Source: Aliidiomarina maris
GTDB lineage: Bacteria; Pseudomonadota; Gammaproteobacteria; Enterobacterales; Alteromonadaceae
NCBI RefSeq assembly: GCF_003987335.1
Contig: NZ_PIPK01000003.1
Coordinates: forward strand, 124,001-188,000
Direction of reading: 5' to 3'
Length of the DNA: 64,000 nt
Shown here: positions 38,786 through 48,141 of the stretch, piece after piece
How the letters are laid out: each line of letters begins with the position of its first letter
How positions within the stretch are numbered: position 1 is the first letter of the stretch
Notes under the pieces: generated by a model
Told to the model about the DNA's origin: nothing
What the model saw: only the letters and a program-made list of their open reading frames with translations
Databases searched by the model: none
Made by a program: the position numbers and the translations under genes

Positions 38786-39706
38786 TTAGCCGTGATTACC
38801 ATGTTGTTTGTCTGCTTGAGCGCTATCAGTGCTTTTATCAGCAACTGCCTGAGTGACCGTAGACGCGATCCGAATCGGACCTTCGTCACTGCCTGCCTGA
38901 TGCAAATGCACATCCATTTGCGGGAACGGAATGCCGATGCCTTCTTCGTCCAGCGTCAGTTTAATTTTTTCCATCGTGTCCCAGTAAAACGGCCAGTAGT
39001 CTTCACTTTTCACCCAAGGGCGCACGATAAAGTTAACGGACGAATCCGCCAGCTCCGTGACTGACACGCGCGGTGCAGGTTCTTCCAGTACACGCTCATC
39101 TTCTTTCAACACCCGCATTAATACCTCTTTGGCTTTACGCAGGTCTGAGTTATAGCTCACACCAATCACCATATCGACACGGCGCGTCGGGTGCTCCGAG
39201 AAGTTTGTGATCGGACTTGAAGTAATCCGTGAATTCGGTACCACAACTTTTTTGCTGTCCGGCGTTTTTAGTACGGTAGTAAATAGCTCGATACCAATCA
39301 CCGTACCCGCAATACCGCCAGCATCGACGTAATCGCCGGCTTTAAATGGACGATAAATCATGATCAGCACGCCGGAGGCAAAGTTCGCCAGTGAACCTTG
39401 CAATGACAGGCCAACTGCCAAACCCATCGCACCTAAAATCGCAATGAATGAGGTGGTTTGAATACCCACATGGGACAGCGCCATCATAATGGCAGCGGCC
39501 ACCACTATGGCGCGCACGATACCGGCTAAGAAAGACACCACCGCGTTGTCGATTTTAGTTTTATCTAAGCGCTTGATAATTTGTCGGCTTAATATGCCCG
39601 ATAAAATAAAACCGCCAATTAAAATCGCCAAACCAACGATAAAGCGCAGCGCGTATGCCACGATAAGCCCTTGGTTATCTTCCAGCCACAACCATAACTC
39701 GTTCAT
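38786..39706 (-). CDS. mscS: Small-conductance mechanosensitive channel MscS
   Basis: 306 residues. Three membrane helices fill the first 120 residues; the pore helix pattern GAMGLAVGLSLQGSLANFASGV is the MscS signature. The cytosolic beta and alpha/beta domains follow (FKAGDYVDAGGIAGTVIGIE, VVVPNSRITSSPITNFSEHP, FPQMDVHLHQ). It opens on membrane tension to release solutes during osmotic downshock. The tail after residue 285 is short and charged. A single gene transcribed away from the gsp block. Confidence 0.94.
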   Translation of the reverse strand: MNELWLWLEDNQGLIVAYALRFIVGLAILIGGFILSGILSRQIIKRLDKTKIDNAVVSFLAGIVRAIVVAAAIMMALSHVGIQTTSFIAILGAMGLAVGLSLQGSLANFASGVLIMIYRPFKAGDYVDAGGIAGTVIGIELFTTVLKTPDSKKVVVPNSRITSSPITNFSEHPTRRVDMVIGVSYNSDLRKAKEVLMRVLKEDERVLEEPAPRVSVTELADSSVNFIVRPWVKSEDYWPFYWDTMEKIKLTLDEEGIGIPFPQMDVHLHQAGSDEGPIRIASTVTQAVADKSTDSAQADKQHGNHG

Positions 39707-39818
39707 GTGTTATCCTTCTAAATATTGGGGAGTATCCCTAAGTTGATACTATCAGCTTAATGAAATACTTAGCTTATGCAACCATTCAGCGCATTTAACT
39801 TTCGATATGAAGCACTTA

Positions 39819-39870
39819 AGCGCATTCCCCGAAAACATTACCCGCAGACATGAGCCGGAAACATGACCCG
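39819..39870. repeat. Four-copy 13-bp tandem repeat behind gspN
   Basis: Four adjoining units on the plus strand: AGCGCATTCCCCG, AAAACATTACCCG, CAGACATGAGCCG and GAAACATGACCCG (consensus RAAACATKACCCG, first unit most degenerate). They lie 7-58 nt behind the gspN stop, in the 170-bp gap before mscS. I see no promoter or hairpin in them. Sequence alone does not show whether they are functional. Confidence 0.75.
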
Positions 39871-39876
39871 AGTAGC

Positions 39877-40614
39877 TTAAAAGCGAACCTGAAAACGCTG
39901 AGGCCGCAGGCCTTGCTCAGGTAATAACGATACAATGTTGCGAATCGTGCGTGGCGCTTCGCTTGAAGGCTGAATCTGAAACTCACCTTGTGCACCCGCT
40001 AAACTTGCACGCATACTCGCAGTTAGACCCAAGGTATTGGGCCCAAGCTCGGCACTCAGCCAGCCATCTTCACAGCCAATGTTCGCACTCAACACACCCA
40101 AACTTTCCCAGTTTTGACCCACCTGGATGGCGCCACCAATCAGCTCGACCTGGCCACTCGCAGTGTCACAAATCGGTTGGCCTAAGGTGAACTGTGCCAA
40201 TTCGATACGCACATCACCACGCAGTGGGAACGGGCTTGGCTCGGGGGCGTAGGCAGCTAAATCCACTAAGCGGGCTTCCACTTGCAGCTGCTCAACTTCG
40301 ACTTGCTGGCGTGACAACAGCACGCGGGCATTGCCGACTGCGATGTTATCCAGATGATCTGCCAACTGAATATCAGCCGCCAGCTGGCCACGTAACAATG
40401 CCAACGGGCGTAACTGCCACTGCACATCGCGCAACAGCATATCGTCCACTAATAATGCGTCAATACTACCCTGCCAGATACTACCCTCGACACCACCAAC
40501 CGCTACATTCGGGGGTAAGGGCGCAAACTGCAGCGCGAAGCGCGCTGGCAAACTCACGAGCAAGAACAGCAACCAAATCACCAGTGCTGCCACGCCTATT
40601 CCTAGATACTTCAT
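39877..40614 (-). CDS. gspN: Type II secretion protein GspN
   Basis: 245 residues. An N-terminal membrane anchor (YLGIGVAALVIWLLFLLVSL) is followed by a beta-rich periplasmic domain with GGVEGSIWQGSIDALLVDDM and LRDVQWQLRPLALLRGQLAA, the conserved GspN core. GspN is present in only some T2SS operons and its exact role is unsettled. Its start overlaps the gspM stop by 4 nt, closing the gspC-N operon. Confidence 0.9.
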   Translation of the reverse strand: MKYLGIGVAALVIWLLFLLVSLPARFALQFAPLPPNVAVGGVEGSIWQGSIDALLVDDMLLRDVQWQLRPLALLRGQLAADIQLADHLDNIAVGNARVLLSRQQVEVEQLQVEARLVDLAAYAPEPSPFPLRGDVRIELAQFTLGQPICDTASGQVELIGGAIQVGQNWESLGVLSANIGCEDGWLSAELGPNTLGLTASMRASLAGAQGEFQIQPSSEAPRTIRNIVSLLPEQGLRPQRFQVRF

Positions 40615-41144
40615 GCGCCTCCCGCTCTAAGTTGTAAGCGCCGTACCCGCACCACGCCAGGTTCACCAGCTTCCGCAATATCAATCGCTTCAATTTGAAT
40701 TTGACGCTCGTTCAGCAGCGCTAAGAAGCTTAGCAAAGCATCGAAGTCAGCCTCGTTGTACACCACTTGTAAGGCGTCGTTTTGCGGCTGCAAGCGCGTC
40801 ACCTCAAGGTTGAACTGGCCACTGGTACGGCTAACGAAGCTGCTCAACTGCTCACTACTGACTGCCTGAGCTTGTGCCTGTTGCGGGCGATTGGTGCGTA
40901 ACTGCTCAATTTGGCGTGTATTTTCAATCACAAAACGTAAGGTTTCCTGCTGCGCTGCCAACTGAGTTTCTGCACGTACTGTCGCGTCATTCAATGGCTG
41001 CCAAATGCCGTACCAGAAAATGGCGACCAGTAAGAGAACCGCCATCACACTCAACAACTGGCGCTCGCGCGGTTCGCGCTTTTGCCACCATTGGGTGCCT
41101 TTGGCCTGATATTGTTTAACTTGTTGCGTTAACTGTGCACGCAT
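40611..41144 (-). CDS. gspM: Type II secretion inner-membrane protein GspM
   Basis: 177 residues. A short cytosolic N-terminus (WWQKREPRERQLLSVMAVL) leads into one membrane helix near 30-50, a coiled coil, and a C-terminal ferredoxin-like domain. It forms the inner-membrane platform with GspL, GspE, GspF and GspC. It overlaps gspL by 1 nt and gspN by 4 nt. Confidence 0.92.
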   Translation of the reverse strand: MRAQLTQQVKQYQAKGTQWWQKREPRERQLLSVMAVLLLVAIFWYGIWQPLNDATVRAETQLAAQQETLRFVIENTRQIEQLRTNRPQQAQAQAVSSEQLSSFVSRTSGQFNLEVTRLQPQNDALQVVYNEADFDALLSFLALLNERQIQIEAIDIAEAGEPGVVRVRRLQLRAGGA

Positions 41145-42397
41145 TAGCTTCCCCCTCGCACCACTAAGGTGCCAGCAATTCGGCCAGCACGACTATTTAA
41201 CTGCCCTTGCTCGACGGCAAGTTCCTGTTCTGTAGCTAATTCCCGAAAGCGCTCAAAGGTCACAAAGTCCGCGGCGGTGGCTTGAATACGCAGCTCATTG
41301 CGGTTGGCGTCAAACTGCATCAAGGTAATATCCAGTTCGGTGCCCGCAAAGGCTGGCGTCAATTGGCTTAGCAGCGCCAGCACCTGACTCGATTCACCAC
41401 CCCCCTGTAAGCGCGCTAAGTGTTGATTTAATTGGGCGCGTACATTCACCACCCGGCTTTCGTTGGGGAAGGTATCGCGATACCTTTGCTCGATTTGTGC
41501 CCGCACCTGAGCTTGCTGCTGGTTGAGTTGCCAGATATATAAACCTTTGTCGATAAACAGCAAAGCCACCAATGCGGCGGCTGCAACCGCTGGCCAGCGC
41601 CACACGCCGAGGGTTGCTTTACGTTGCCGCTTTTTCGCAAATTCACCTTGCAGTAAATTAATGCTTTGACCTGCGGTCACCGCACGAGCTAACAACAATA
41701 AATGTGCGGTGTCATGTTCAGCTTGATCGACAGTACTGAGCTCTGCTGGTGCTTGTGGCCACTGTACGTCACCAAAGCAACGAATGCGCTGAGGTGGCGT
41801 TAACGCGTCACTAAACAGCCCAGCCAATTCGGCAAATAGGGTTTGCTCAATACTAAAACCGCGCCAGGCACTGTGGCGCACTACCACTTCATCCGCAATT
41901 CGCATCGCGGTCCATTCATCGGGAGCCTGTGGCAAGATAAATAAATCAGGGATTAAGGCGTTGTAACTAACACCTGCGTCATCCAACCAGCTTTGCCATG
42001 CTTGTAGTTGCTTCTTTGCCACCACGGCAACCGGAAGCCCTGCAGGCTCGCCACCTTTGGGCGTGCGCCACGCGTCGGCTTGCCACGCAAAGTGCAGCTC
42101 TTGAATGTCCTGGGCTAAGTCTTCTTCCAGCGCGTAGGGCACTACTTGCGCCAAGTGGCGCTTCGAACCGGGGGGTAAATCTAACTGGTGAAAACCAATT
42201 TCAGCACTACTGACCAAAACCGTCACTTTGGCATCGCGGCTCAACGCCGCTAACTCGCCCAGCTGACTGGCCTGCTCCACGTGCCCTTGTGCAACAATCT
42301 CACCGCGCTCATGCTGCGCTTCGCCACTTTGCCACAACACCCATGGAACCTGGCTGTGGGCATGGCCTGGCAGCCTTATAATTAATTGTTTAGTCAT
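41144..42397 (-). CDS. gspL: Type II secretion inner-membrane protein GspL
   Basis: 417 residues from the ATG at 42397; the frame is open 15 codons further back, inside gspK. The N-terminal actin-like cytosolic domain contains KRHLAQVVPYALEEDLAQDI and QELHFAW; a membrane helix lies near 260-280 (RWPAVAAAALVALLFIDKGL); the periplasmic domain follows. It recruits the ATPase GspE to the membrane. It overlaps gspK by 8 nt. Confidence 0.94.
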   Translation of the reverse strand: MTKQLIIRLPGHAHSQVPWVLWQSGEAQHERGEIVAQGHVEQASQLGELAALSRDAKVTVLVSSAEIGFHQLDLPPGSKRHLAQVVPYALEEDLAQDIQELHFAWQADAWRTPKGGEPAGLPVAVVAKKQLQAWQSWLDDAGVSYNALIPDLFILPQAPDEWTAMRIADEVVVRHSAWRGFSIEQTLFAELAGLFSDALTPPQRIRCFGDVQWPQAPAELSTVDQAEHDTAHLLLLARAVTAGQSINLLQGEFAKKRQRKATLGVWRWPAVAAAALVALLFIDKGLYIWQLNQQQAQVRAQIEQRYRDTFPNESRVVNVRAQLNQHLARLQGGGESSQVLALLSQLTPAFAGTELDITLMQFDANRNELRIQATAADFVTFERFRELATEQELAVEQGQLNSRAGRIAGTLVVRGGS

Positions 42398-43400
42398 TCC
42401 AATCGTATCCTCTGCGTGAACGATGTAACACACGTGTCTCATCGCCCCGCGCTTGCACTATCGACACGGCAAAAAACTCAGCGTTGCCAAACTGCACCGC
42501 AGCGCGTAATTCAAAAAACTCACTCTCAACGGTCAGGCTTTCGGCACCGCGAGCTTGCTCATCGCCTTCAGGCACTAAACCTTGTAATTCAGCCAACGCC
42601 AAAATCTCGTCCACACTGTCATAGCCACCTTGGGGCCAGCTGGTCAGCATATCGCGCGCCTGATCGACACTCAATTCACCGAGAAACATAGCGCTGAGTA
42701 ACTCAGGGCGCTCGGGGTCCATGGTGTTGATATTAAGCGCTAAATCCGAGCGCTGTGGGATCACACACACATGCGGGCGCAGACGCTCAAACACCTCTTG
42801 GGTGTAGCCGACCACCTGGCGTAACTCGCTGACATGGCTCATCATGCTATTCGCAGCTTGATAAGGCCGCGGCAGCGATTCATAGTCAGCATCTTCCGCA
42901 CCATATGAATTGATTAACACCGTATCATCGTCCAACCAATCCAATAACGTGGCGGATAATTGCTGGCTGGTAAAATCATCAAATTCCAGCGCAGTCAGTA
43001 ATGCCTGATACTGCTCAAGGGCCAAACCGGCGGTCGCCACCGGCGTTTCTTCTGTCCCCGGATACAGCGCATTCAGGTTAAAGCACGCATGTAAATCACG
43101 CACTCGCCCGCCGATTAAGCCATTGTCAACGGGGAACGGCCCTTGCTGCGTGGCCCAGTTCTGGTCGCGATTGGCGTAGCCATCGTTCTCAAGCTCGGTG
43201 GTGAGTACCTGGCGCACCAGCGCTTCTGCACTTAACCAATACCAATAGGCATTTTCTGACATTTCCATGGCTTGGGCGCGATCTACCTGACCTTTTAAGC
43301 GCCCACTCATGCTCACTGCAATAACCGCCACAATGGCAACCACCAGCAGCACAGTAATGAGCGCAACGCCGCGCTGGCGATTTGCAACGTAAGGCCTCAT
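42390..43400 (-). CDS. gspK: Type II secretion minor pseudopilin GspK
   Basis: 336 residues. The prepilin leader RQRGVALITVLLVVAIVAV lacks Glu at +5, as is normal for GspK only. A large alpha domain is inserted in the pilin fold (LLDWLDDDTVLINSYGAEDA, then DYESLPRPYQAANS), and a helix-hairpin-like LSVDQARDMLTSWPQGGYDS follows. GspK caps the pseudopilus tip with GspI and GspJ. It overlaps gspJ by 4 nt. Confidence 0.94.
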   Translation of the reverse strand: MRPYVANRQRGVALITVLLVVAIVAVIAVSMSGRLKGQVDRAQAMEMSENAYWYWLSAEALVRQVLTTELENDGYANRDQNWATQQGPFPVDNGLIGGRVRDLHACFNLNALYPGTEETPVATAGLALEQYQALLTALEFDDFTSQQLSATLLDWLDDDTVLINSYGAEDADYESLPRPYQAANSMMSHVSELRQVVGYTQEVFERLRPHVCVIPQRSDLALNINTMDPERPELLSAMFLGELSVDQARDMLTSWPQGGYDSVDEILALAELQGLVPEGDEQARGAESLTVESEFFELRAAVQFGNAEFFAVSIVQARGDETRVLHRSRRGYDWND

Positions 43401-44023
43401 AACGCGCCCTCACCGCTAGTCAACAACCAACGTTCGATTTCACCGTATTCTTCGGTGACTAAGGTCACAATCACCACCTCGGGCAATGCATCGCGTACAT
43501 TCCATTCAAATAGCTCTTCGCCTTGGTGAATAAAGCGTACGCGAAAATCTTCTACGCCAGTCAACAAGTCCTGCACATGCGGCTGTCCGCTTACATCGTC
43601 AACAAAGTCACTACTCACCCGCTGCAACACATTGTCACGCACGCGATACAACACAGGCTGAAGCATCGATCTTGGCAACATGGCACCGGGGTTGCTCCAC
43701 CCAGCGCGCACAAAACCTAAACCATCGGTGTCGCTGTCGGTCATCCGGCTGCCTGATAACACATAAATATTGCGCGCTTCACTTGGTTGCGCGCGCAGCG
43801 GGCGCGCAACCATTTGGCGCACATCGCGCTCTAGCATCAGCAATGCATATTGAGTTTGCTGCAATTGCTCACGGCGCTCGTAAGAGCGCTCATCGCTGAC
43901 TAACATCTGGTTCAGTACAAAGGCGCTGGCAAGGCCGATCAATGCAAAAATCAGCATAGCTAACAGCAGCTCGACTAAGGTAAAACCTTGCTGTTGCGAT
44001 GTCATCGGCGCATCTGAGCTCAT
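43397..44023 (-). CDS. gspJ: Type II secretion minor pseudopilin GspJ
   Basis: 208 residues. The prepilin cleavage site is QQQG/FTLVELLLAMLIFALI with Glu at +5. The C-terminal domain carries GLGFVRAGWSNPGAMLPRSM and LQPVLYRV, conserved in GspJ. It belongs to the tip complex of the pseudopilus. The ATG at 44023 overlaps the gspI stop in ATGA; a second in-frame ATG at 44005 is a less likely start. Confidence 0.94.
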   Translation of the reverse strand: MSSDAPMTSQQQGFTLVELLLAMLIFALIGLASAFVLNQMLVSDERSYERREQLQQTQYALLMLERDVRQMVARPLRAQPSEARNIYVLSGSRMTDSDTDGLGFVRAGWSNPGAMLPRSMLQPVLYRVRDNVLQRVSSDFVDDVSGQPHVQDLLTGVEDFRVRFIHQGEELFEWNVRDALPEVVIVTLVTEEYGEIERWLLTSGEGAL

Positions 44024-44391
44024 GGGCGCCCCACGAAGCCAACAAGCCGCGCACTCTCCGCGCCGTCTTCTTCATCGCTGACAATAATAGTGACTTCACG
44101 CAAACCGTCGGTCACCGTTTCCACCACTTGTTGGCGCCAATACCAGGTTTGCTCAGCCATCTGCATTTGCCCACTGGCACCATTTTGCGGCGGCCAGGTA
44201 TCACTGCTATGCACCTGCGCCATACGGTTCGACGCCACCATAGTGGCAAACGCACGCGCTTCAATCATGGTAATGCTGCGTAAGTGCTCACTCGCGACCG
44301 AGAGCGCTGCTAAAGCGGCAAGGCTGAATATACTCAGCGCCAGCATGACTTCAATTAAGGTGAACCCTCGCGTGTGTGAGCGGTGACTCAT
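44020..44391 (-). CDS. gspI: Type II secretion minor pseudopilin GspI
   Basis: 123 residues. The prepilin leader is TRG/FTLIEVMLALSIFSLA with Glu at +5, followed by the typical short GspI body (AFATMVASNRMAQVHSSDTW, YWRQQVVETVTDGLREVTII). It starts assembly of the tip complex with GspJ and GspK. Overlaps of 4 nt on both sides show tight coupling. Confidence 0.95.
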   Translation of the reverse strand: MSHRSHTRGFTLIEVMLALSIFSLAALAALSVASEHLRSITMIEARAFATMVASNRMAQVHSSDTWPPQNGASGQMQMAEQTWYWRQQVVETVTDGLREVTIIVSDEEDGAESARLVGFVGRP

Positions 44392-44960
44392 CGTAGCGCG
44401 TCCTCAACCAAAGTTAGATGTAAACCATCCCGTCCATCCAGGCCAAAAAAATCGCCAGTAAATGGGTCACGGATTGCTAATTGAAAGGGCACGAAATCAC
44501 TGCTTTCAAACACTAACAAACGCGGCACGACCATTTCGTCCTCGTCGCGATTGCCGTTACGCTCGCGCTCCGGGCGAAATACGGCGCTGCGGTCGCCATC
44601 GATAATATTGTCTAATAACGCAAAGTTGCCCGGCTGCAGCTCTAATGTCAGTTGCTCAAAGTCGACACGGTGCAACGGCGGCTCGACCATTTCCTGCCAT
44701 TGGTTGTCTTGCCAGCGATAAAACGCATAATGACGTTCCTGCACATCGACACCAATCACCCAGTTGCGGATAAGCGCCATCTGCCGTGCATGCTCAAGCT
44801 TTTCTTTAAACACCACAGTGGCAGTCTGTACATCGCTATCGCGCTGAGGCGCTGTGACATTGACCACCACAGCCCCTGCAATTAACGCAAGAATAAACGC
44901 CACAATAATAATTTCGAGCAAGGTAAAGCCGCGCATCTGCCGTTGCTGCATGGACATCAT
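44388..44960 (-). CDS. gspH: Type II secretion minor pseudopilin GspH
   Basis: 190 residues. The prepilin site is MRG/FTLLEIIIVAFILALI with Glu at +5. The body has VFKEKLEHARQMALIRNWVI and GVDVQERHYAFYRW, the GspH/FimT pattern. It links the major pseudopilin to the tip complex. It begins 21 nt after gspG. Confidence 0.93.
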   Translation of the reverse strand: MMSMQQRQMRGFTLLEIIIVAFILALIAGAVVVNVTAPQRDSDVQTATVVFKEKLEHARQMALIRNWVIGVDVQERHYAFYRWQDNQWQEMVEPPLHRVDFEQLTLELQPGNFALLDNIIDGDRSAVFRPERERNGNRDEDEMVVPRLLVFESSDFVPFQLAIRDPFTGDFFGLDGRDGLHLTLVEDALR

Positions 44961-44981
44961 GGCTATACCTCGTGATTCGGC

Positions 44982-45422
44982 TTATTGAAACTGATCTAAG
45001 TTCCAGTTGCCGATGTCGTCATCGGTACCTGGCTGACCGTCAGGGCCGTACGAAAAAATATCAATCCGACCGTGTTCGCCTGGGCTGAGTAACTGGTATT
45101 GATTACCCCATGGGTCGGTAGGTAAGCGACGAATGTAACCGCCCTCACGATAGCGGCGTGGAACTGGGTCAATGCGTGGCTCGTACACCAGCGCTTCAAT
45201 GCCTTGTTCCGTGGTCGGGTACACGCCGTTGTCCAGACGGTACATATCCAGCGCATTTTCCAGCGCAACGATGTCAGTAATCACTTTCTGGCGCTCGCCG
45301 TCGTCGCGGCTCCCCATCACGTTAGGCACCACCAGGCTGGCGAGAATACCTAAAATCACCAGTACTACCATCAATTCGAGTAGTGAGAAGCCTTGTTGTT
45401 TGGCCGGCATTTTTGTCAACAT
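44982..45422 (-). CDS. gspG: Type II secretion major pseudopilin GspG
   Basis: 146 residues. The prepilin site QQG/FSLLELMVVLVILGILA has Glu at +5. The C-terminal calcium-binding region is seen in RLPTDPWGNQYQLLSPGEHG and FSYGPDGQPGTDDDIGNW. GspG polymerises into the pseudopilus piston. It starts 2 nt after gspF. Confidence 0.97.
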   Translation of the reverse strand: MLTKMPAKQQGFSLLELMVVLVILGILASLVVPNVMGSRDDGERQKVITDIVALENALDMYRLDNGVYPTTEQGIEALVYEPRIDPVPRRYREGGYIRRLPTDPWGNQYQLLSPGEHGRIDIFSYGPDGQPGTDDDIGNWNLDQFQ

Positions 45423-45424
45423 AA

Positions 45425-46645
45425 TTACAATCCTACTTGTTGGTTAAGTGCCAATATGGGTTGAATAATGGCAAGTACAATAAATAACACCACGCCCGCC
45501 ATCGTAACGATGAGCGCAGGTTCAAAGATTTTTAAGCTTACATTTACCAGGTTTGAAAATTCATTGTCTTGGTTGTCCGCACAGCGTTTGAGCATTTGCT
45601 CCAGTTCACCGGATTTTTCACCTGACGCTATCATATGCAGCATCATTGGCGGAAACAACTTACTGTCCGCCAGTGACGCACGCAGGCTGGTGCCTTCACG
45701 TACCCGATCACAGGCTTGCTCAACCACTTCACGCATGCGCAAGTTGCTCATCACGGACGCAGTAATTTTTAAGCTGTCGAGTAATGGCACCGCGGAGGCG
45801 GTCAGAATACTCAGCGTTCGCGCGAACCGCGCGGTGTTCACACCACGTATAATGCGCCCGAAAAACGGTAAATACAGCATTTTGCGGTGCACTTTATAGC
45901 GAAACGCGGGCTTGTTTAGCGCCGCCTTAAACAGCGTAATGGCGGCTATTATCGCAATCACTAAATACACGCCATACCCGCGCACAAAGTCACTGATCGC
46001 AATCAAAAACTCGGTCACTGCTGGTAACTGTTGGCCTTGATCCGCAAACTGATCGACAATTTCCGGCACCACCGAGGCCAATAAGAACGCAATTACCGCA
46101 ATCGCCACTACGGTTAGCACACCAGGGTATACCGATGCTTGCTGAATTTGACTGCGAGTTTGCTGACGTTGTTCCGTATAATCGGCCAACCGTTCCAGCA
46201 CTTCGTCCAAGTGACCGGACTTTTCGCCCGCTGCGACCATGGCGCAATACAGGTCATCAAATACTTGGGGAAAATCGCGCATGCCCTCGGCTAAGGTATA
46301 GCCTTCGACGACTTTACTGCGCACCGACATCAGCATCTTTTGCAAACGCGGCTTCTCGGTTTGCTCGGAAACCGCCAACAAACACTGCTCAAGGGGCAAG
46401 CCTGACGCCACCAGGGTAGCGATTTGTCGCGACATCAACGCAAGGTCACTGACACTGACGCGGCCCTGAAACAGGCGTCGTTTCGGCGTAGCGCCTTTGT
46501 CTGACGCCCCCGCTTCACTCACGGTCAGCGGAATTAAGCCTTTTTCGCGCAATTGCTGTCGAATCTGGCGCTCAGTATCTGCCTCTAATACGCCTTTCTT
46601 ACGCCGTCCTTTGGCGTCCATGGCTTGGTATTCAAATGCCGCCAT
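45425..46645 (-). CDS. gspF: Type II secretion inner-membrane platform protein GspF
   Basis: 406 residues with the two repeated cytosolic helical domains and three membrane helices (VLTVVAIAVIAFLLASVVPE, VYLVIAIIAAITLF, LIVTMAGVVLFIVLAIIQPI). Conserved strings: LALMSRQIATLVASGLPLEQ, MVAAGEKSGHLDEVLERLAD, and the second copy MIASGEKSGELEQMLKRCAD. It forms the assembly platform for pseudopilins. Confidence 0.97.
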   Translation of the reverse strand: MAAFEYQAMDAKGRRKKGVLEADTERQIRQQLREKGLIPLTVSEAGASDKGATPKRRLFQGRVSVSDLALMSRQIATLVASGLPLEQCLLAVSEQTEKPRLQKMLMSVRSKVVEGYTLAEGMRDFPQVFDDLYCAMVAAGEKSGHLDEVLERLADYTEQRQQTRSQIQQASVYPGVLTVVAIAVIAFLLASVVPEIVDQFADQGQQLPAVTEFLIAISDFVRGYGVYLVIAIIAAITLFKAALNKPAFRYKVHRKMLYLPFFGRIIRGVNTARFARTLSILTASAVPLLDSLKITASVMSNLRMREVVEQACDRVREGTSLRASLADSKLFPPMMLHMIASGEKSGELEQMLKRCADNQDNEFSNLVNVSLKIFEPALIVTMAGVVLFIVLAIIQPILALNQQVGL

Positions 46646-46647
46646 GC

Positions 46648-48138
46648 TTAATCCTCCCGCGTCACCCGCAGTACTTCTTCAAGACTGGTAATACCCGCGA
46701 GTATTTTGTCGCGCCCGTCCTGGCGAATACTTGGGAACCGCGTACGTGCATACTTTTCAATTTCTTGCTCGCCGTGGCCAAGGTGAATATGTCCGCGAAT
46801 GGTTTCATCCACCACCAGCATTTCGTGAATGCCAGTCCGACCACGGTAGCCTGAATAATTACAGCTCGGACACCCTTTGGCGCGGTAAATGGTTGGCTGT
46901 GCTGCATCCTCGGGCAATAACAGTAGCTCACGTTCTTCGGCAGACGGCTCATGCGGTTCACGACAATCCGGGCATAGGGTACGCACCAGTCGCTGTGACA
47001 ACACTGCAAGTAAACTTGAGGACAACAAGAAAGGCTCGATGCCCATATCTTCTAGGCGGGTAATCGCACCGGATGCGGTATTGGTGTGTAACGTGGATAA
47101 TACCAAGTGTCCGGTTAAACTGGCTTGCACGCCAATTTGAGCGGTTTCAGCGTCGCGTATTTCCCCCACCATCACCACGTCTGGGTCTTGGCGCAAAATA
47201 GCGCGCAAACCACGTGCAAAGGTCATGTCGACACGTGGGTTCACCTGAGTTTGTCCAATGCCTTCAATCGCATATTCAATCGGGTCTTCAACGGTTAAAA
47301 TGTTGCGATCTTTGGAATTAATCTCACTCAAGCCTGCGTACAAGGTGGTACTTTTACCAGAACCTGTCGGCCCGGTAACCAAAATAATACCGTGGGGCTT
47401 GTGAATCAGTTCGGCAAATATTTTGCGGTTCGCAAGGGTCATACCCAATTGTGCCAACTGCAAGCGCGCATTGTTCTTATCTAATAAGCGCAACACCACG
47501 CGCTCACCGTGGTTTGATGGCATGGTCGACACCCGCACATCCACCGCGCGCCCGGCAATCAAAAGTGAAATCCGGCCATCCTGAGGTAAGCGCTTTTCGG
47601 CAATATCGAGTTGCGCCATGACTTTAATCCGCGAAACCAGCAAAGACGCAAGCTTGCGGTTGGGGCGTAAAATTTCACGCAACACGCCATCGATTCGAAA
47701 GCGGATCAGCAAATCTTTTTCGAAGGTTTCAATATGAATATCCGACGCGCCTTCTTTAATCGCCTCACTGAGCATCGCATTAATCAGCTTGATAATCGGC
47801 GCGTCGTCTTCACTTTCGAGCAAATCTTCGGTTTGGGGTAGCTCATCGGCAAGCGAAAATAAGTTCACCTCATTACCGATGTCTTCCATCAACTGTTTGG
47901 CTTCTGACGAATCACGTTGATACGCCCGTGTAAGTAATGCGTCAAACTCGGCTTCGTCGTGCTGCTCTACCCGATACGCGCGGCCGACCAAGCGTCGCAC
48001 TTCATGCAGCGCATGCGGGCTGACCGTTGGCCGACAATGGACCACGAGCTGATCGTCAGCTTGCATTAACACCACACCGTTGCGTTTGGCAAAAGCAAAC
48101 GGCAAACGCGTGAATACTGGCATACCTGCATCGCTCAT
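46648..48138 (-). CDS. gspE: Type II secretion ATPase GspE
   Basis: 496 residues. Walker A is [17 protein letters not shown]; Asp box [20 protein letters not shown]; Walker [17 protein letters not shown]; His box [12 protein letters not shown] four-cysteine zinc site is complete: CPDC near 395 and CPSC near 435. This cytosolic hexameric ATPase drives pseudopilus assembly. It is 2 nt before gspF and 3 nt after gspD. Confidence 0.97.
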   Translation of the reverse strand: MSDAGMPVFTRLPFAFAKRNGVVLMQADDQLVVHCRPTVSPHALHEVRRLVGRAYRVEQHDEAEFDALLTRAYQRDSSEAKQLMEDIGNEVNLFSLADELPQTEDLLESEDDAPIIKLINAMLSEAIKEGASDIHIETFEKDLLIRFRIDGVLREILRPNRKLASLLVSRIKVMAQLDIAEKRLPQDGRISLLIAGRAVDVRVSTMPSNHGERVVLRLLDKNNARLQLAQLGMTLANRKIFAELIHKPHGIILVTGPTGSGKSTTLYAGLSEINSKDRNILTVEDPIEYAIEGIGQTQVNPRVDMTFARGLRAILRQDPDVVMVGEIRDAETAQIGVQASLTGHLVLSTLHTNTASGAITRLEDMGIEPFLLSSSLLAVLSQRLVRTLCPDCREPHEPSAEERELLLLPEDAAQPTIYRAKGCPSCNYSGYRGRTGIHEMLVVDETIRGHIHLGHGEQEIEKYARTRFPSIRQDGRDKILAGITSLEEVLRVTRED

Positions 48139-48141
48139 CGC

